DNA of 54,665 nucleotides from Chloroflexota bacterium (lineage in GTDB: Bacteria > Chloroflexota > UBA6077 > FW602-bin22 > CADDYW01): contig CADDYW010000023.1 of assembly GCA_902810745.1 (NCBI GenBank), forward strand, positions 1 to 54,665. The letters are read 5' to 3'. Shown piece by piece: positions 51,490-54,665 of the stretch. Each line of letters begins with the position of its first letter. The first letter of the stretch is position 1. The translations under genes and the position numbers were made by a program. Below the pieces are notes generated by a model. That model was not told the origin of the DNA and did not search any database. It was given only the letters and a program-made list of their open reading frames with translations.

Positions 51490-52699
51490 GGACACCGGAC
51501 AGTTCTTCGTAGAAGATTTCGAGACGCGGAACGATGACCTGCCAATCGTAGCGCTCGCATACCAGCTTTCGTGCTGCCCGAGCAAGCGAGCTCCGCAAGG
51601 CAGGATTCCCCAGCGCGGCGACAATCTGCCGCGCGAAGTCGCTCGGGCTATCTGCTAGGAGATAATGCGTTCCATTCTCGGCATCCACCCCGGACATCCC
51701 CAGGGACGTCGAAACAATCGGTACACCCATCGCCATCGCCTGGAGCACTTTCAAGCGCACGCCACTTCCCATGCGCATCGGGACGACCAGCAGATCCGAC
51801 CGATCGAACCAGGGTCGCTCGTCGGGCACAGCACCAACGAGCTCAACGCCCGGTACTCGCGCGAGTAGCTGATGCTCGGGGCGGAGATCCCGTCCAACCA
51901 CCAGCAGGCGCGCCCGGGGGACGGCGGACCGTACCGCTGGCCAGATCTGGGAGCAGAACCAGTTGATCGCGTCGACATTGGGACGATAATCCATCTTGCC
52001 GATGAAGAGAATCGTTGCTCCGTCGGTCTGTCGGTCTCCCGCGACGTAATGAGCCGTATCTACTCCATTCGGTACAACGCACGCACGCAGGCGCGGATAC
52101 AGTGCGCGGAGCGATATCTCGTCGGCTTTCGACACGAGGACGACCCCGTGAGCGGCCTGGCAGGCACGCTGCTCGTAGCGACGGAGGCGGCGCGCCTGGA
52201 CGAAAGAATAGAGCGCCGGTAGCCATGCACGTGCGTGCAGGCTGGTCTGCCAGGCGGTATGCTGCAGGTTATACTCTGCGTTGTGCTCATCCAGCACGAC
52301 GATCGGTCCAATTCCCCGCCGTCCCGACCGTGCGCCCGCCCAGGCACCGAACATCTCGAGCCCTTCGATCTGGATCAGATCGAAGGATGACTGCTCCAGC
52401 ATCTCCCGAAGGCGAGCGATGAGCGCGGGCGACCAGAGGCGCAGGGCTAGATCCGGCTGACGCGACGTGCCGAGCGCGGCGAGGCGACGCCAGCGCGGCC
52501 GCGTGGGAAATGGCACCACGTCGACCCGATGGGCGTACTCCTGCAGAACGCGCGTGACGCCGACATCCCCCGGGTTGCCGAAGGTCAGCAATGACACCTC
52601 GTGGTGCTGGCTGAGTGATTTCAATAGATAGAGATTGCGTAACGCTGCCCCGTGATCGGCTGGATAGGGGGCACGCGGCGTGAGCATCAAGACGCGCAT
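51476..52699 (-). CDS. GT4 family glycosyltransferase
   Basis: 407 residues; ATG at 52699, overlapping the previous GT4 stop by 13 bases. The GT-B fold N-terminal half begins RVLMLTPRAPYPADHGAALR (glycine-turn for donor phosphate), with VVLDEHNAEYNLQHTAWQTS and VLVSKADEISLRALYP. The donor domain has CVVPNGVDTAHYV, ILFIGKMDYRPNVDAINWFC, LLVVGRDLRPEHQLLARVP and LVVPMRMGSGVRLKVLQAMA, where the usual EGxGxxxLE motif is replaced by the SGVRLKVLQAM form seen in one GT4 subgroup; IVSTSLGMSGVDAENG follows. A retaining transferase of the EPS operon; donor sugar not predictable. Confidence 0.92.
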   Translation of the reverse strand: MRVLMLTPRAPYPADHGAALRNLYLLKSLSQHHEVSLLTFGNPGDVGVTRVLQEYAHRVDVVPFPTRPRWRRLAALGTSRQPDLALRLWSPALIARLREMLEQSSFDLIQIEGLEMFGAWAGARSGRRGIGPIVVLDEHNAEYNLQHTAWQTSLHARAWLPALYSFVQARRLRRYEQRACQAAHGVVLVSKADEISLRALYPRLRACVVPNGVDTAHYVAGDRQTDGATILFIGKMDYRPNVDAINWFCSQIWPAVRSAVPRARLLVVGRDLRPEHQLLARVPGVELVGAVPDERPWFDRSDLLVVPMRMGSGVRLKVLQAMAMGVPIVSTSLGMSGVDAENGTHYLLADSPSDFARQIVAALGNPALRSSLARAARKLVCERYDWQVIVPRLEIFYEELSGVRGIR

Positions 52700-53802
52700 A
52701 CTGCCTGCCGGTACACGTCGAGGGTGCGTCTGGCGACCGCGAGCCAGGTGAACTGCACCGCCCGTCGACGGCCCTGCTCGCCCAGGCGCACACGGAGCGC
52801 TTCGTCCTCCCAGAGGCGCCGGAGCGCGGCGGCGATGGCATCGACGTCGGTCGCCGGAACCCGCAGCCCGGCGTCTCCGACCACCTCGGGGAGTGACGAG
52901 CTGTCCGCGACGAGCGTCGCTCGGCCGCAGGCCATCGCCTCGAGGGCCGGCAGACCGAATCCCTCGTAGAGCGAGACCAGGACGACCGCGAGCGACGCAT
53001 TGTAGAGGAAGACCAGATCCTCCTGGCTCACCGGCCCGAGAAAGCGCACGGTATCGCCAGCCTGCTCGGCGAGCGCGTCGACGTCGTCGGAGAGCCAGCC
53101 ACGGCGACCGGCGAGGACGAGCACCGGTCCGCGCGGTCCGGTGCACCCGCGCAACGTGGCGAAGGCTTGAATCAGGCGCTTCAGGTTCTTGCGCGGCTCG
53201 ATCGTACCAACGAAGAGGAAATAAGGGTCGCCAATTCCAAATCGCTCGGCGACACGCTCCGCCGCGGCGACCGGATCGAGCGGTACGAACTCGGGGCCAA
53301 CCCCCTCTGGAATCACGGCAATTTTCTCGTCATGCGCCCGCGCAAGGTCGAGGAGATCACGACGCGTGGCCTCCGAGACCGCGATAATGCGGTCAGCTTC
53401 GTCGACCGCGCGAAAGATCTGGCCGTAATAGCGGCGACTTTCAACGGTCAGGAGCTCCGGAAACCGCAGAAAGGCGAGATCGTGAACCGTTATGACCCGT
53501 CTCCACCGACGTCCCAGCCGACCCGGCGGAATGAAATCGGGACTGTGCACCACGTCGACCGGCATCGTTGCCAGCTCCAGCCCGAGGGTCCAGCGCTCCA
53601 GCCGGTGATGGCACGGCGTCCAGACAACCCTCCGAGCAAACCTTCCATACAGTTCAGGATCGCGATCCTTGCGACTCGTCAGAACAACGATGTCCTCGGA
53701 AAGCCCGCCAAGCTGCTGGAGGCCACCGAGGACGCCTCGAATGTAGGTTGCCGTTCCAGCACGCTGGTACGCCAGCAGCCGCGCGTCGATTGCCACTCGC
53801 AC
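52687..53802 (-). CDS. GT4 family glycosyltransferase (mannosyltransferase-like), first gene of the EPS operon
   Basis: 371 residues; GTG start at 53802. RVAIDARLLAYQRAGTATYI is the N-terminal donor-loop motif of WbaZ/PimB-like GT4 enzymes. VHSPDFIPPGRLGRR and VITVHDLAFLRFPELLT follow. The C-terminal domain has YFLFVGTIEPRKNLKRLIQA, VLVLAGRRGW, VSLYEGFGLPALEAMACGRA (the E-x7-E motif with Glu pair) and ADSSSLPEVVGDAGL. This strongly resembles mannosyl or related retaining transferases of polysaccharide clusters. A TGCTATAAT element at 53850-53858 lies about 47 bases upstream and probably drives the six-gene minus-strand operon down to 46301. Confidence 0.94.
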   Translation of the reverse strand: MRVAIDARLLAYQRAGTATYIRGVLGGLQQLGGLSEDIVVLTSRKDRDPELYGRFARRVVWTPCHHRLERWTLGLELATMPVDVVHSPDFIPPGRLGRRWRRVITVHDLAFLRFPELLTVESRRYYGQIFRAVDEADRIIAVSEATRRDLLDLARAHDEKIAVIPEGVGPEFVPLDPVAAAERVAERFGIGDPYFLFVGTIEPRKNLKRLIQAFATLRGCTGPRGPVLVLAGRRGWLSDDVDALAEQAGDTVRFLGPVSQEDLVFLYNASLAVVLVSLYEGFGLPALEAMACGRATLVADSSSLPEVVGDAGLRVPATDVDAIAAALRRLWEDEALRVRLGEQGRRRAVQFTWLAVARRTLDVYRQAVCAS

Positions 53803-53849
53803 CGTGGAGCACTCGATCGCCCGCTCTTCATACGAGCCGAGCCCGCGCG

Positions 53850-53858
53850 ATTATAGCA
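53850..53858 (-). promoter_or_regulatory. Extended -10 element driving the EPS operon
   Basis: On the minus strand TGCTATAAT, an exact extended -10, 47 bases before the GTG start of the first GT4 gene. No -35 is seen at 17 bases (CTCCGC). The rest of 53803-54038 contains nothing I can support. Confidence 0.5.
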
Positions 53859-54038
53859 TACCGACGAGTGGGGCGGAGGGCGGGGACAAGATTGATGTCG
53901 AAGCGGACCAGGGCCTTGCCCACCTCCCAGCCCGCTTCGCGCAAGCGCTGGCAGAGCCGATTCCGTCCACGACGGTCGAACTCGTTGTCCGTGGACCGGG
54001 TCGCGAAGCCAGTGGGCTGCCCGACGCTCGCCGCGCGA

Positions 54039-54503
54039 TCACCGTCCGGGAGAGGGCGCCTTACTTTCCTGATCCGACTCGGTCTCGAGGAGGTCCTTGA
54101 GATTTCCAAGGCTAGCCTCCATGCTGCGCTTCAAGGCACGTCCGAGAAACGGATCCGCCAGTTTGAAGAAGCCACGTGCATCCATCTCCGCGCTCAGGGT
54201 GAACGTCGTCCCGCCGTTGGAAGGCGCGACATCATAAGTCATGTTCGCCCTCACCGGTCCAGACGTACCCCGGAATGCGATTGTCCGATTCGGTTCGAAG
54301 GCGGTGATTTCGCTCACGTTCTCCACTCGCCGTCCCAGGAACGTCCGAATTTCGATCCGCTTCCCACCAACGGCCAGTGGTCCCTCGAGCTTCACCTCGC
54401 CGAGATCCGTCTGCCACCGACGGTCGTTCGTGACATCGCTCACGTAGGCGAAGACGGCTTCGACTGGTCGGGCAATTTCCACTCGCGATTCAACGCTGAT
54501 CAT
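54039..54503 (-). CDS. SRPBCC (START-like) domain protein
   Basis: 154 residues; ATG at 54503 with GGAGG 9 bases upstream. SRPBCC/polyketide cyclase-like fold: VESRVEIARPVEAVFAYVSD at the N-terminus (the IxAPxexVwxxxxD pattern), WQTDLGEVKLEGPLAVGGKR, TFLGRRVENVSEITAFEPNR, GTTFTLSAEMDARGFFKLAD, and the long C-terminal helix ALKRSMEASLGNLKDLLETE. These proteins bind small hydrophobic ligands in a deep cavity; most genomic members have no known ligand. It follows a LuxR-type regulator on the same strand after about 80 bases. Confidence 0.88.
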   Translation of the reverse strand: MISVESRVEIARPVEAVFAYVSDVTNDRRWQTDLGEVKLEGPLAVGGKRIEIRTFLGRRVENVSEITAFEPNRTIAFRGTSGPVRANMTYDVAPSNGGTTFTLSAEMDARGFFKLADPFLGRALKRSMEASLGNLKDLLETESDQESKAPSPGR

Positions 54504-54586
54504 CTCTCTGCCTCCGTTCAGCGCCTGGTTCGGCGCGTTAGAGTTAGAGTACCGGTCTGCGTCGACGTGGCCATCGGGTGATCACC

Positions 54587-54665
54587 CTATTTCCGGTTGG
54601 TCGAAACCTCGACGAGCCCATTCTCCATTGCAAACACCGCCGCCGCGGCACGTGTCGAAACGCCG
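54587..54665 (-). CDS. 3' end of a LuxR-type (GerE HTH) regulator, truncated by the window
   Basis: The last 25 codons before a TAG are visible: GVSTRAAAAVFAMENGLVEV then STNRK. This matches the end of the LuxR/FixJ helix-turn-helix, where the recognition-helix-following segment reads LGVSTRxAAVxxAxxxGLV. The rest, including the receiver or sensory domain, lies beyond the window. Confidence 0.7.
   Translation of the reverse strand, partial: GVSTRAAAAVFAMENGLVEVSTNRK

Noticed and set aside
53828..54109. Minus-strand frame of 93 codons between the SRPBCC and GT4 genes
   Set aside because: Overlaps the SRPBCC gene in another phase and ends across the GT4 promoter element; no family recognised.
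1..54665. CRISPR arrays, rRNA, intact transposases, integrases, riboswitches
   Set aside because: I looked for regular spacer-repeat series, rRNA core sequences, DDE or tyrosine-recombinase motifs and known riboswitch cores and found none.

Overview
The window is about 54.7 kb of high-GC bacterial DNA with dense, short-spaced genes on both strands. There are no rRNAs, no intact insertion sequence and no CRISPR array. The gene mix suggests the Chloroflexota, most likely a Thermomicrobia-like lineage: many very large GT-C-type membrane proteins with extracellular beta-sandwich tails, a PTPS-related membrane protein, a DUF2079 protein, a VanW/PASTA protein, and FchA next to FolD. The assignment is an inference from gene content; no marker gene was compared.

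Layout. 1-1.3 kb: an RHS fragment and an APH(6)-like kinase. 1.6-9.8 kb: three giant membrane proteins. 9.8-19.7 kb: housekeeping and metabolism (DUF423 protein, AtzG-like/amidase pair, primary sigma factor with a consensus promoter, Ca2+/H+ antiporter, sugar-nucleotide-type dehydrogenase, glutaredoxin-like protein, triple-BON protein, and a coupled 2-hydroxyacid dehydrogenase/PHP pair). 20-24 kb: a YVTN-propeller lipoprotein closed by a clear terminator, a MoaD/ThiS-like protein, a small membrane protein, and a trans-sulfuration enzyme. 24.4-28.3 kb: a class A PBP whose transpeptidase motifs are all lost, followed by a VanW/PASTA protein. 28.3-33.7 kb: tRNA-Gly(TCC), fchA, folD, mfd. 34-42 kb: three GT39-like giant membrane proteins in a row. 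42-46 kb: pth, a UROD-family protein, and another GT-C-like membrane protein. 46.3-53.8 kb: a six-gene exopolysaccharide operon on the minus strand (GT4, GT4, membrane-anchored glycosidase, GT2, GT2, polyprenyl glycosylphosphotransferase). The window ends with an SRPBCC protein and the 3' end of a LuxR-type regulator.

The main theme is cell-surface glycan construction. Seven multi-pass GT-C-like proteins carry about twelve copies of one C-terminal beta-sandwich module, and an EPS operon lies beside them. Several of these membrane genes carry in-frame palindromic repeat elements in their hydrophilic loops.

The most interesting single-gene observations are: (i) FolD with the catalytic Lys54 replaced by Ile, encoded in an overlapping pair with a separate cyclohydrolase (FchA); (ii) a PBP with an intact glycosyltransferase domain but no SxxK, SxN or KTG motif; (iii) a primary sigma factor with about 60 extra residues in region 3; (iv) an amidase with Trp just before its nucleophilic Ser; and (v) a structured mfd leader with a terminator-like hairpin at the transcript 5' end.
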